DNA from: Lolium rigidum
Lineage: Eukaryota > Streptophyta > Magnoliopsida > Poales > Poaceae
Direction of reading: 5' to 3'
Assembly: GCF_022539505.1 (NCBI RefSeq)
Contig: NC_061508.1
Coordinates: forward strand, 32,296,256 to 32,360,255
DNA length: 64,000 nucleotides
Shown here: positions 1-10,742 of the stretch, in pieces
How the letters are laid out: every line of letters starts with the position of its first letter
How positions within the stretch are numbered: position 1 is the stretch's first letter
The notes under the pieces: generated by a model
The model's input: the letters and a program-made list of their open reading frames with translations, nothing else
The model's database searches: none
What the model was told of the DNA's origin: nothing
Translations under genes and position numbers: made by a program

Positions 1-482
1 TTGTTATATTAACTGGGTGCTGCATAGAGAGGGCCAAGAACAGTTTGTTAGAAATCGATGTACTGTAGAATTAGTTAATTTTCAGTCAACAAATCCAACT
101 GAGATATAATTTCACGAAAAGGAAAAAAAGACCTCCCTTGCTCCCAGAGGAGACTGGAAATAGAAAGGGGAACAACCAAAGGAAAACCCCACTCGCCACT
201 CTCCTCCAGTCTCTCCACGAGCGCCCACAGACCATGGAGATTCCACTGAGCACTTCTCTACTGTCCTAGGAGACGATTTGGTCGGAGACGGAGGAGAGGG
301 CAACCATGGCGGCGATTCTGGGGCAGCAGAAGAAGCATCAGCGGAGGCACACCCGCCTCTCCCCGTTCCCCTTCCCCCGGTCACCTCTCACCTGATAAAA
401 TCTTAGTTCCTCCACAATATCCTCAGCTCTCGGATCACATCATACCCCCTCTTTTCCTTGGCGACTCTGAGAACGGCTGGGC
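1..482 (+). other. 5' flank and probable 5' UTR of the HD-Zip gene
   Basis: No long coding region is supported here. The stretch contains C/T-rich, UTR-like sequence from about 340 to 480 and a short upstream ORF at 306-395. I could not identify a convincing TATA box; the AT-rich TATAA-like string near 104-109 lies too far upstream to assign as the core promoter. Minus-strand reading frames in this region have no recognisable protein features and look like shadows. Confidence 0.4.
306..395 (+). other. upstream ORF in the HD-Zip leader
   Basis: An ATG at 306 in a strong initiation context (A at -3, G at +4) opens 29 codons and stops with TGA at 393-395, 87 bases before the proposed main start. 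The predicted peptide is basic and Pro/Arg/His-rich and I recognise nothing in it. If the transcript starts upstream of 306 this ORF could reduce translation of the main ORF. It could instead be untranscribed sequence. Confidence 0.35.
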
Positions 483-1442
483 ATGAGGAGACGCGCCCTT
501 CTTCCGGTGGTTTGCAGTGGTATGTAATCTTTTCTTCATCTTTGGGCGATGTTGCTTACTGGAGCTGTGAGGTTTGGTCTGATGTGGGGGTGTTTGTTTT
601 CGAAGAAGATGATTTTGGTGGCGCGGGGATGGAGGAGGATCTGGAGGAGGATACCGCGATGTACGGCGGCGGCGCAGGGGAGAAGAAGCGCCGGCTGAAC
701 GGGGAGCAGGTGCGCGCGCTGGAGCGGAGCTTCGAGAAGGACACCCGGCTGGATCCGGAGCACAAGGAGCGGCTGGCGCGCGACCTCGGCCTGCAGCCCC
801 GCCAGGTCTCCGTCTGGTTCCAGAACCGCCGCGCGCGCTGGAAGACCAAGCAGCTCGAGCGCGACTACGCCGCGCTCCGCCAGTCCTTTGACGCGCTCCG
901 CGCCGACCACGACGCCCTCCGCCGCGACAAGGACGGCCTCCTCGCCGAGGTAGCTAGCTAGCTAGATCGATCGTTCCTGGAAACACTCTTACTACTAGTG
1001 CGAAAAATCTGTGCAATGCGTGTGACGTTTGGCGGGTCATTCGTGGCAGATCAAGGAGCTGAAGGTGAAGCTCGGGGACGACGGCGCCGCGGCGAGCTTC
1101 TCGACGGCGAAGGAGGACCAGGCGGCGTCCGGCGTCGAGCCCGCGGTGGCGGCCGCGGCGGCGCAGGGCTCATCCGAGAGCGACTCCAGCGAGGTGCTGA
1201 ACGACGCGGAGCTGACGCCCGACAAGCAGCAGCAGCAGGCCACAGCGGAGCCGGTGGTGCCGGGGGCAGCTGTGCTCCACGGCGAGGGGCTCTTCGACGG
1301 GCACCAGCTGCTGAAGGTGGAGGACGACGAGGCCGCGTTCCTCGGCGACGACGACGCGGCGTGCGGGGGCTTCTTCGCCGACGAGCAGCCGCCGTCGCTG
1401 CCGTGGTGGACGGAGCCCACGGAGCAGTGGACTTTGCACTGA
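483..1442 (+). CDS. HD-Zip class I transcription factor, rice HOX4-like
   Basis: Proposed exons are 483-519, 606-949 and 1050-1442, giving 257 residues plus stop; both introns are short (86 and 100 nt) with GT-AG ends. Residues about 39-95 form a homeodomain with the recognition-helix motif [10 protein letters not shown]. Leucines at 96, 103, 110, 117, 124 and 131 make a perfect six-heptad zipper, the last heptad being completed across intron 2. The C-terminus carries an aromatic/acidic motif (WWTEPTEQW) like that of rice HOX4. Family knowledge: HD-Zip I proteins are nuclear dimers that bind CAATNATTG-type sites and act in growth and drought/ABA responses. The tiny first exon is the least certain part: it was chosen because its phase-1 donor joins in frame to an acidic segment resembling the HOX4 N-terminus. 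The next in-frame ATG is at 629, and starting there would remove 20 residues without touching the homeodomain. Exons are very GC-rich, normal for grass genes. Confidence 0.85.
520..605 (+). other. intron 1 of the HD-Zip gene
   Basis: The donor is GTATGT directly after 519 and the acceptor is the AG at 604-605, after a T-rich stretch. An alternative acceptor at 607-608 keeps the frame and would drop one residue. The position matches where I recall an intron in rice HOX4, upstream of the acidic segment. Confidence 0.6.
950..1049 (+). other. intron 2 of the HD-Zip gene
   Basis: GT at 950-951 and AG at 1048-1049 join codons in phase 0 inside the leucine zipper and restore the heptad register, which supports the model. 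Confidence 0.85.
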
Positions 1443-2160
1443 GCTGAGGTAGCACCGTAGCAGGGTAGCTGGTAGCAGCCAGGGAGGAACAATGTACCTG
1501 GGGGCGAATAAGAATTCAGCGAGGTGGTTTCCGCAGTTTTGCTGAAATTAGAAAAATGAACCTTGTATTTTCTTGCTATTCTGCCTTTCCCGTAGAACTG
1601 TGCAAGGCAGGCTCTCAAGCGCAAGCTAGAAATGGTATTTCGGCATTTGTTGCAAACCCAAACCCGGGCTGAGAGGAAAGAAAAGTTGATGAGAGATTAG
1701 GGAAATTGTGCAAAAGTAGGATGGAGATTGGAAGGAAAAGAAGGGAAAACGACAGTGGGAAAGGAGTAGTGTGGAGGAAGCAAGCAAAGGCGCTGGCCGC
1801 TGGCCGCTGGAAGAACAGTATCGCTGTCGGTGGTCCCGGTGCCACGTGAAAAGCTGGCTAGTTGGTGATAGCGATTCACGGTGTCCACAAGGCACAGCTA
1901 GCTGCCAGGTTTCTGGTTCCCCCTTCTACCCTTGCTCCTCTTGCGTGGCTGAGAACAATTTCCGCATCAATCGTCCAACTCTTTCTTTTTGGGACTATCT
2001 ATTTGGCACTCGAGTGTTTTTGTTTTCGTCAACACTCGAATTTCTTTTGACTAATCAGGGAACGTGCTTTGTTTTCCCTGTTTCTTCCCCCTTTTCTGGC
2101 TTGTTTCTCTATGTTTCCTCCTTGGCTAATAAAAACCAGACAAGCAAAAAAAACGGGCTG
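1443..2160 (+). other. 3' UTR and downstream flank of the HD-Zip gene
   Basis: No further coding sequence is supported. AATAAG at 1507-1512 and other AT-rich strings between 1500 and 1570 are possible near-upstream polyadenylation elements, but no cleavage site can be fixed. The remainder is low-complexity flank. Short plus-strand frames around 1771-2163 have no recognisable domain. Confidence 0.4.
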
Positions 2161-2779
2161 TAATGAATCTCCCTACCGGATAAGTAATGTGCCAAACAAT
2201 ACTAAAATCCCATCACGTATGATCTTCGGATACATGGACACAACATAACACAGACGAAAGGAAGAAAGCCCATCACGCATCTTCTTTATTTCTTGCACAG
2301 CATGTAGTTGCTTGTGTTTTCTCTCAACAACCTGGAACTAGGGAATCGGCTCTGTTCCCCACTGTCCGGAAACAAGAAAAGAAGATGGAAAAAATAGATG
2401 GGGAAGAACGAAGATCTAGATCGGCCATGGAAGAAACTCACATGGATCATGGATCTCAGGTGAAAACTTCCCTGATTCTTTTACCCCATGGCAACCTTTG
2501 TTACTCCTCCATCTGAACCTGAAGCCAAATTTGATCCATTCATGCAACAGCAGCGTATAGACCACCCATCAACATGGTATTTTCTTGTGGATCAGCAACA
2601 TGGTTAACCTTTTAGACGTCAGTAGTGATCTTATGTTCTAAAACCACAAACAACAAAAATAGGAGGTTTTTCACAAACCAAAATAGTGCAGACTATTTTT
2701 CTTAACATGGCATGTATGTTAAGTGTAAGGTCAATCTCATTTTAGTTAGTGGAGTTTCCCTGATCAATAGCTAAAATTA

Positions 2780-3170
2780 CTTAGGATTTATAGTGGTGTT
2801 ACACTGTAAGTATAAACCAATTTTCTTAGGATTTAGCATGCATTTACACTTTTACACAAGGCATTAAAAATAAAAAGTGCAGGCTAAATTACATAGGATT
2901 TACGATGGCGTTACACTGTAAGTACAGACCAATTGAACTGTAAATACAGTCCAACTTTCTTAGGATATAGCATGTATTTACAGTGGACATTGAAATTTTA
3001 AAAGTCCAGGCTAAGCTACCTAGAATTTACGATGGTGTTACACTGTAAGTACAACTTACTTAGGATTTGGCATGCATGGACATTAAAAATGAAAAAGTTA
3101 TGCCCAAATTACTTATGATTTTAACATGTATTTACAATGGGCATTAAAAATGAAAGTTAGGATGGTTTTA
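2780..3170 (+). repeat. degenerate tandem repeat, unit roughly 110-130 bp
   Basis: A block containing TTACACTGTAAGTA, then TTAGGATTTAGCATGCAT-like sequence, then CATTAAAAAT recurs about three and a half times with substitutions and length changes. Clear anchors are GTTACACTGTAAGTA near 2797, 2911 and 3038 and CATTAAAAAT near 2862, 3071 and 3139. The array is old and imperfect and its function is unknown. Confidence 0.6.
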
Positions 3171-3360
3171 ACTAAAACATTTCAGTTCATGTGCAGACTA
3201 ATTTTTTTGCGGGTACGTGCAGACTAAAAGTTAATTAATATATTCTCTGCTAATCAAATAGTAAAATCTGAAAATCAAAAACAGGAAACTGTTGAAACTA
3301 AACATTTCAATTGCAATTGCATCCGCAAAAAAGACAAATAAATTCAGACACAACAAATCA

Positions 3361-3427
3361 CTAGATTATTGAGGAGACGTCTATTGTCCTCTAATTAATT
3401 TGTTTCGATTGCTCCTCAATAATCTAG
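3361..3427. repeat. perfect 16-bp inverted repeat (hairpin or small MITE)
   Basis: CTAGATTATTGAGGAG at 3361-3376 is exactly complementary to CTCCTCAATAATCTAG at 3412-3427, with a 35-base spacer. A 67-base fold-back with perfect arms in otherwise decayed sequence suggests a small transposon footprint or a recent event. I see no clear target-site duplication. Confidence 0.7.
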
Positions 3428-3887
3428 AAACTACAGAGGAAACAAAAAAAAAATATACAATGTGTCTAGCCTAAATAAAAACACAAGTGAGCTAGAAAAG
3501 TACTGAACAAACATTATGTAGGACAGGAGGACTGTATGTACACTGTATTTACACTGAATCTACTAGTGAATTACAACTATTTAACACTGAAAGTACACTA
3601 TATACAAAAAGAAAAGATGGTTTACAAAATGGATATCTCTGTGTATTTATAATGTACCTACAACTATAATTACGGGTTGTATACCACTCTATTTACACTT
3701 GGGAAAAATTTATCTGAAAAGTGTATACATTGTATGTTTGTGCAGGGCAACTAGTTGATGCAAGACATAATGTATCTTGGCAGTCAAGGGGATCCTGCTA
3801 CTAAATTACTCTCCAAAATATACATAGAACACTTCCATCCACTTGAGGCTACTGATTTCACCCGCACAAGAATACCCAGAAGCATCC

Positions 3888-4200
3888 TCAATGTTTGCCA
3901 TATCCTAGAGAGCAAAAACATCTAGCTAGAAATCTACACACGAATCTACTACACACGCATGGCCTTGTTGACGTGCAATGATGGAGGAACATCAAGTTTA
4001 CCTGGCAGAACTTTGCGCAGACCTCGACGCGCGCCGATGGAGAAACTACGGTGGCCTTCGCCCCCGCACTGTGCGGAACGGCACAGCAAACTGATGACAA
4101 CCAGAAGGCGCGGGCTCTCCCACCCCTGCCCCCGACCGCCGACTACCAGCAGATATTTCTCCCCTTCCGTTCGCTCTCTTTTCCACTCCTCTATCTTCGG
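3888..4200 (-). repeat. exon-like repeated module, copy 1
   Basis: First of three diverged modules. Read on the minus strand it has a GC-rich exon-like segment followed by a GGTAAAC donor-like site (complement of 3996-4002), then AT-rich sequence. The related copies lie at about 6190-6460 and 7430-7700. No protein family is recognisable. It may be a duplicated gene 5' end or part of an unclassified transposon. Confidence 0.45.
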
Positions 4201-5353
4201 GTGTCTCTGCCGTGTTGAAATTGGGCGGAATGAAGAAAGGGGAGTAGGTGAGAAACCGAAAATAAAAATTCAAAATAAAAAATAGATAAAAGATTGGAAA
4301 TTTGAGGTAAACGGCCCAAACACGAGACAAAGAAAATTTCACCCGGTGGCATGTGAGCCTCCCATGTCATGTAATATGGTGCATACGTCACAAAAAGATA
4401 AATTATGTCTACCACGCAACGACTTAAAAATGCTAGTCCAAAATGGCCCACACTTCCAAGTATGATCTCATGGGAAAAAAACCCAATCCACCAAAAAAGA
4501 CCATCTGGTCAGCCTGGACACAAAAGCGATCAAACAAGAAAAAAAAAAGCAGGCAGAAAACTAACAACAACCAACTAGACAAAAAAATAGTGAAAGAAAA
4601 TAACAAAACAAGTGATCGTATCCAAGATAATCGATGGGAGGAAAATTCGATTGTTGCCAAATTGAAAAAAAACCAGGTGCAAGATAGCAAAAGTGGAAGG
4701 AAAACTCCAGATCTAAACGGTGTAGATGGAACAAGATGATGGAGATGGAAGAACCAAACCTGGTGATCCAATATTTGGGTTGGACAACAACCAGCAGCTA
4801 AGCCAGGTACCACGACCATCTGTTGTTACCTGTGTTGCTTCTTCTCTCTGCTGTTACCTGTGTTGCTTCTTCATCCAGAATCTGCTCCTCTGCTCATCCA
4901 GAATCTGTTCCTCCTGCATAGATCAGGGAAATCAGTAACATGAGGAAACCATTAACATGAGGAAGAACTGGATGTTGTCCAACACTGAAATCAGTAACAT
5001 GCAATAATCCTGATAGAAATTCTTCATGGACTAAATTTTGCAGCAACATGAGGAAAAATAAGTTATAAATTAAGTTATAAATTGCAGATATACACTGCAT
5101 TTGCATAGCATATTCAATCTTTATATATCTCATATACAGAGCATATACAGTGCATATACATTCCATACACCAACTGCATATACATCTTATATACACTGCA
5201 TATACACTGTACATGGAGTATAAATGCTCACAGTGCACTAAATATACGGAGCATATACACTACATTTACATTGCATATACATTCCTAGATCTGGTCAAAT
5301 GACAAACGAAAATGACAAGCAGCTATCAGTATATATGTGGAAAGTTGAAAGAT
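4201..5353. other. AT-rich sequence between modules, no gene
   Basis: No supported gene. Contains A-rich runs (4440-4720) and a degenerate array of CATATACA-type motifs (about 5085-5290). The string TAGCAAAAGTG near 4684 recurs near 7929, indicating that the module duplication extends into this flank. Confidence 0.4.
5085..5290. repeat. degenerate CATATACA-rich array
   Basis: Short variants of GCATATACACTGCATATACAT are repeated irregularly. Similar arrays follow at about 6460-6570 and 6935-7045, so the array is part of the repeated landscape of 3.9-8.0 kb and not an isolated microsatellite. Confidence 0.55.
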
Positions 5354-5616
5354 GACGGTGACGGAAACACCCACACCCATGCGTGGGTGTACAAAATCCA
5401 CTCTCCAAAACTATCGGAAATAATTTTGTACACCCACGCATGGGTGTGTGTGTTTCCATCACCGTCCATTTATTCTTTGAGATTCGTGCCCACCATGGTA
5501 GATGGAAAGATTCCTTTCTCTCTCCTCTTTTTATCCGAATCTCAAAGCACAATGGACGGTGACGGAAACACCCACACCCATGCGTGGGTGTACAAAATCC
5601 ACTCTCCAAAACTATC
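5354..5616. repeat. compact direct and inverted repeat cluster
   Basis: Two identical 62-base direct copies lie at 5354-5415 and 5555-5616. Between them, 5423-5486 is a near-perfect inverted copy of 5536-5598, so a strong fold-back with arms of about 63 bases and a 49-base loop can form. Each unit also contains its own small hairpin (ACCCATGCGTGGGT). This resembles a rearranged MITE or fold-back element. No protein is encoded. Confidence 0.75.
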
Positions 5617-6189
5617 AGTATATGTGCATGGTTAAAATTTCAGGTTCGGTTGGAGCCGTAGCAAGTATGCAAAAAGATGCAAACAACAATAGCGCTCTGG
5701 TTCATCTCACTACTGTGGCTAAAATTGTCGATAGCTTTGCAACTACACAGAGTGAAAAAAATGCTGTACCAAGACTAATTGCGGCTAAAATCTCTTTTAT
5801 AGGGAATGATCACAACACAATGCATTTTCTTTTTGGATTGCCATAAGGAGTTACCCAGAAAGTCTCTTTTAAGCATATCAAAAGATATAACAAAAAAATC
5901 TAGCTAAAAATGCTAGATCTAGCAGTAGCTTCACACATCCTATAAAGGGAGTGTCCTATAATCACAAAAAATCTTTGGTAGCTTTGCAACACAACACGAA
6001 CATCACATCCACGTGAAAAAATTCGAGCCGTCCAGCTAGATAACACTAGAAATCTCCCACAAACAGAAGAGACTACTGTATTTGCCCTGCTCAAGAGCAA
6101 AATCCACAGATCCGCGAAATAAATTGGGGAAAATGTTCGGGAAAATTTGCCCCACGATGTCGCCCTGCTCAAGATCAAACTGCACAACT
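5617..6189. other. intergenic sequence, no gene seen
   Basis: Short frames on both strands have no recognisable domain. The sequence around 5880-6240 resembles the flank of the third module (CTACAAAATC-like strings, CTAGAAATC) and is probably part of the same degenerate repeat. Confidence 0.35.
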
Positions 6190-6460
6190 CTACGACGAAA
6201 TTAGCCGGATGAAAACAACTACACAGGTCAGCAGAAACCCTAGAACGCAACAAAATCTACATGGAGATTACTAGCCATGGATGAGCTTGGAGATTACCTT
6301 CGAGCGGAGCTGGACGACGCGGAAGAGCGCAACCACCTGCACCCCCAGCCACACCGCACCCCAACCACCCCACAGTGCGGAAGAGCGCAGTGTAATGTGC
6401 TCGACCGCACCGCACACGCTCTTCTCCCACCGCCGGCGGCGATTTCGTCCCTTCAACTAC
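6190..6460 (-). repeat. exon-like repeated module, copy 2
   Basis: Second copy of the GC-rich module. On the minus strand a donor-like AGGTAATCT (complement of 6291-6299) lies at the position equivalent to the donors in copies 1 and 3. It shares CAAAATCTACATG and a CCGGCGGCGATTTC-like string with copy 3. Confidence 0.5.
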
Positions 6461-7429
6461 ATACACACTACATGTACGTCCTATATATACATCAAAATAC
6501 ACTGCATATTTTGCCTACATACTGCATACACATTCCATACACAAAATATACCAGTAGCTTCCAAACACATTCCATATACAAGCTGGTCCTCTCTCACAAG
6601 TTGAAATCACATAATCATTTTGCTCCAGAGAAAAACCTCTACTAGATTTGTTGCTATAGACACAACAAAGCAACTGTGGAATCCAGATACGTAGGCAATT
6701 TACAGTAGATCGCTACACACACTACTGAATTCATCCCGCATAAACACAAGAGAACCACCTCCTAAAAAAAATGGAGTCATTCATATAGAGATCGTTATAC
6801 ATACAACACCAGAAACCTACACAAAATACACCAAGTACTGGATTCACACAAAATACACAGATCCACGAAAAAAATTGGAGCAAAAATGACCCACGAAAAT
6901 TCGTTCTGCACTGCTCATATCCTATATGCAAACTACAAAAAATTCAATGTACATACCACTGCATATACATCATATATGCATATACACTGCATATATATAC
7001 ACAGCGTACTCCATATACACTGCATATCCTATATGCATACAAATTACATGGGACAAACCCAAAAACTGCCTACACACTGGACACTACATAAACAATCGCT
7101 CACAAAGTTGAAAGGGAGTTGAAATGACAGAATCATTCTACTAGATTTGGTGCTACAGACAAGCAGCGGAGGGACACTAGCTGGAATTCGTCCCGCCCAT
7201 GAACACCACATCATGTGCTTCCAAGATCACCCCCCTAAAAAATTGAGTCATCCCGCTAGAGATCGATGTACATAGAACACCAGAAACCTACACAAATCGA
7301 CCCAGTACTGGATTTGTCCCGCTCATGAATAAAATACACAGATCCACGAAAAAATTTGGGGGAAAATTGCCCCACAAAAATGACGCACTGCTCATGAACA
7401 TCAAATCCACAGCCTGACGAAAACACTCT
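6461..7429. other. AT-rich spacer between modules
   Basis: Contains two further CATATACA-type arrays (about 6461-6570 and 6935-7045) and short strings repeated between 6660-6870 and 7140-7330 (for example CACAGATCCACGAAAAAA and CCCGC followed by ATGAA), which indicates an older internal duplication of roughly 450-500 bp. No gene is supported. Confidence 0.45.
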
Positions 7430-7700
7430 ACCTCCCCACTCCAGCCCCCCGCAACAAAACCCTAGAACACTACAAAATCTACATGAAGTCACGGAGCAGT
7501 TCGCCATGGATGAACACGGAGCTTACCTTGCAGTGGAGCTCGACGAGCGACGATGAAGAAGACTACCTCCGCATGCCAGATCCCCGCACGGTGCGGGAGA
7601 GCGCAACGTGCTGCACTCGACCGCAACGCACGGGCTCCTCTCCCACTGCCGACTGCCGGCGGCGATTTCCTCCCTTCCGCGCCGCTTCTCTGTCTCTCGA
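7430..7700 (-). repeat. exon-like repeated module, copy 3
   Basis: Third and best-preserved copy. On the minus strand a GC-rich segment runs into AGGTAAGC (complement of 7521-7528), a good plant splice donor. The segment includes a short palindromic CCCGCACGGTGCGGG. Neither strand gives a recognisable protein. Confidence 0.5.
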
Positions 7701-8086
7701 GTCTCTCTTACTTCGGATTTGGGGAATGGACGAAAAACGAAATAAGCCGTTAGGCCTCGTACCGTGAGGGGAACAGGAGAAAAAAACGGAGAACAAAAAA
7801 ACCGGAGAACTAAAAAACCAAAAAAAACCCGTGCACACAACACAGACGAACAAGGGAAGAAACAGATGGAATCTCTGCCGTACATATATTCGAGTGATGC
7901 CGAATTGTAAAACAACCGAGTGCAAAATAGCAAAAGTGTTCTTTTTTTACCTGAACGAGAGACAACGTTACATACAGAAATTCACAGAAATTACTACATA
8001 ATAGCATCATCACTCGGGCCTTCAATACAGATTTCTCGACGGCTCCAATAAAAATAAAATACAAATCAAAGTTATGCCTTTGGTAG
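7701..8086. other. A-rich flank of module 3, no gene
   Basis: A-rich runs and degenerate matches to 4600-4740. No reading frame with protein character was found. Confidence 0.35.
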
Positions 8087-8145
8087 TACTCCCTCCGGCC
8101 CACCAAAAGTGTCTCAACTTTATCGAAACTTAGATGTGGGCAGAT
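8087..8145 (+). mobile_element. truncated Stowaway-type MITE end
   Basis: TACTCCCTCCG followed by a CACCAAAAGTGTCTCAACTT-like stretch is the terminal signature of Stowaway (Tc1/mariner-derived) MITEs in Triticeae, with the TA target dinucleotide at 8087-8088. The opposite terminus (CGGAGGGAGTA) is not present downstream, so this is one broken end. Confidence 0.7.
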
Positions 8146-8861
8146 GAAGTATTTTTTTTCGCCCGTAGAGGGGATGTGGTGGGGACGACAGTTTAACACC
8201 AAACAAATCGCACCACCACTCATTGCCACTCAAACCCAACCGCAAACACGGCGACATAGAGTCACGACGCTCTATGTGAGCGATTGCTCCTTGTCCGCGC
8301 TGTCGTAGCTACCGCCTCTCATCACCACTGGCGCCTTCCTCCTCTCCTCATCACTGCAGTTCATGGCCTCGCGCCGCCCTCCTCTACTTACCACCACCAC
8401 CGCCGCCCTCCTCTCCTCACCACCGATGCCGCCCTCCTCCACTCACGACCGACGATTCCACTTCATCTGTGCCGCTGTAGCTGCCGCCCACCGCCAATGC
8501 GCCTCTCCTCACCCTATCGCCTCCCTCCTCTCTTCACCACCGACGTCTGTGGCCACACACCGACGTCCTCTCCTCACCATCATCGCAAGCAGTTAGTCTC
8601 CTTAGAATCCGCGGTCGGCAAGTGGCAGGAGGCGAGGGCAGCGGGAGGCAGGCTCCCCACATGCCCAACGACAAGCGTGACACGCTTGTTCGGTGGTGCG
8701 CGGCACCCAAAGGAGTATCATGTGGAGGCGGATAAGCACGAGGAGGTGGCGGTGGAGGCAGGGGAAGGCGAGCAGGTCGATGGCGTGGGGAAGGCTAGTG
8801 GCAGTCGTCAGTGGCGATGGGATACGAGCCAGGAGGTAGGTGTGAGGTGGGTGTATATGGG
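8146..8861. other. C/T-rich low-complexity sequence, no supported gene
   Basis: From about 8285 to 8600 the sequence is an irregular repetition of CTCCTCTCCTCACCACC-like strings, which creates long but meaningless frames. A short inverted repeat, ACATAGAG/CTCTATGT, lies at 8254-8261 and 8270-8277. This is the left flank of element F. Confidence 0.4.
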
Positions 8862-10266
8862 TGATAACCCCGAGTGCATGGGACACCGCATTAAAATTCG
8901 ATAAGTATTTGAGTGTCGAACCCACGAGGAGCTGAAGGTAAACTATCTATTCTGTAAAGCCCTATAACCCACTTATATGGCCTTCTATGCAAAGCTAGAA
9001 AATATGGTGTGTGTGTGTGTGTGTGTGTGAAGTGATTTTTACTATGTATAAGTGCTGAAAATTAAATGCAAGAAATAAAACTAATGCAAGAGAAGTAAAG
9101 TGAGGTGAAGTGGAGTAAGATGAAGTAACTCAAGGGAGTAATTATTCAAGAAAAATGCTATTTCATTTGTGTGGTTGTCACAATTAGTGAAGTTTAGTAT
9201 AGTCAAAAGCCATAGATTGGTGGATCCATAAACATAAGTAAATACACCACTAGTGATTGATCCGAAGGCCAATTAAGAGCAAACAAGGGAATTATTAAGA
9301 CATAACATCTAACCACCGCTGTGAGTTAAAGGTCCACATAGTTATACCACCCGTTGATTAACCATGAATTAATATAACATGAATCTAAGAATTGGGACAT
9401 GGTTTCTGTCAAGCTCCAACTGTCCCTCCTCCTATCATCATGCAACAGTGACAACCTCATGCATTCCCCAACATATGTGTGCACTCATATATCAGTACAA
9501 GAGATCATCACAGAAGATAACAAATACTTATATGCAACCATCAACAAATGATCTTAAAATTGCAAAGAACAAGTCACTACTCAAACAATGACATAGAGGT
9601 ACAATACATCATGGGAAAACAATAGATTGCCTCACACATCATGTTTGCCAAGAGATTACAAAGGGTAGATGAATATGGTACTGAGGGTGTGATGAAGAAG
9701 ATGATGATAACCACGCCGGAGGGGGGTGGAGTCCATTGGAGGCGATTCCGGCAGCGTTTCCCTCCTTCAATCTCCGCTAGCGGTGGCCTGCTAACTCTCA
9801 GTTTATGTGTTTTTTGACCTCCTCCACCGTCGCCTCGAGGAAACCGAGGGGGGGGGTCATATATATAGGGGGTTTTAGGTCAAACAAAGTTTGTGGGCGA
9901 AAGAATGAGATGAATCGGACAATCGAGGGGGAAAAGACCCAGATGGCGCGCCCGTAGGGGGAGGGCGCGCCACTGGGCCTCTTTCCCATCCCATTGATCT
10001 CTTGGCGTCCCACTTCATCTCATTTTGTATGTCTCAAAAATTCCGAAGCGTGGCCCCTGACCTTGCCCTTTCTGTAGCTCATGGAAAGTCAAAAACACTA
10101 ACATAAGGTGTTTTCTGCTAGATAGAGTTAGAACTAGAGGAGAGGAGATTGTTTAGAAAATCCCCGAAAACAATATAAAACATTCAAATAACTTTAAATA
10201 AGATGCAAATATGTGGTAATATGTGGCAATAAACTACAACGTTCATGTATGTATTTTACATGCATC
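8862..10266 (-). mobile_element. element F, 3' LTR
   Basis: On the plus strand the LTR begins TGATAACCCC and ends GCATCA, next to a purine-rich tract on the minus strand. It aligns over long stretches with 58195-59305: the shared CGATAAGTATTTGAGTGTCG, the (GT)n tract near 9011, and the conserved stretch with TTAACCATGAATTAATATAA. It contains a short GATGATGAT run near 9690-9710, which is much longer in the other LTR. Confidence 0.75.
9011..9029. repeat. (GT)n microsatellite in the F LTR
   Basis: Nine to ten GT units; the equivalent site in the other LTR (near 58339) has about five. Confidence 0.9.
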
Positions 10267-10742
10267 AACGTCGACAAGCTTAACCTATGCTCGTCCTCGG
10301 GCATAAAGGTGATAAAACTAACATGAACTTTGAAGTTTATTGCATTTCTTCTAAAAGATTGTGATAAGAACTTTACTCAATGCAAGCATAACAATTTAAC
10401 ATGGCAAGTATTTGATACATAGCTTCGTCAATGAATATAAAAGTGTTACTAAATATTCACTATGTTGGTGTGCTGCTATATATGCATGGTGTAAAAGAGA
10501 TAATATATGGCAACACTACTTGGACATGATTAATTGATAGTAGCAACAAGAAAAATTCTCACATCGCGTTTGATTGAATCATGAGTAAGATTTTTGAGAC
10601 CTTTGATTCCTTCAATTGTTGACTAGTAATTTCATGCTTGCATTGCAAACCCAATAATAGAAGGATGTCGTATCCTTCCAACCCTTTAACAGTTAAACAC
10701 TCATAGAAGACTCATACATGAGTAAGTAGATAGTATATTTAG
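10267..10742 (-). mobile_element. element F internal 3' region
   Basis: Noncoding sequence next to the 3' LTR. It starts with an AAGCTT-containing polypurine-tract-like string on the minus strand. No ORF. It ends at the TTTAG target site (10738-10742) used by element S. Confidence 0.55.

Larger units (their letters stand above)
2161..3880. other. AT-rich intergenic sequence without a gene
   Basis: No reading frame with recognisable protein character on either strand. The stretch holds a degenerate tandem repeat (about 2780-3170) and a perfect inverted repeat (3361-3427), listed separately. It is otherwise AT-rich with recurring TTTACACTG-type strings. Confidence 0.5.

Noticed and set aside
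536..1455. Several minus-strand and alternate-frame ORFs over the HD-Zip exons
   Set aside because: High GC leaves few stops in any frame. Only the plus frame encodes a homeodomain and an in-register zipper.
2780..3170. CRISPR-like array
   Set aside because: Units are degenerate, lack constant spacers, and the DNA is clearly plant nuclear.
8284..8904. Plus-strand frame of about 206 codons rich in His, Pro and Ser
   Set aside because: It is produced by an irregular CTCCTCACCACC repetition and runs into the F LTR; no protein-like features.
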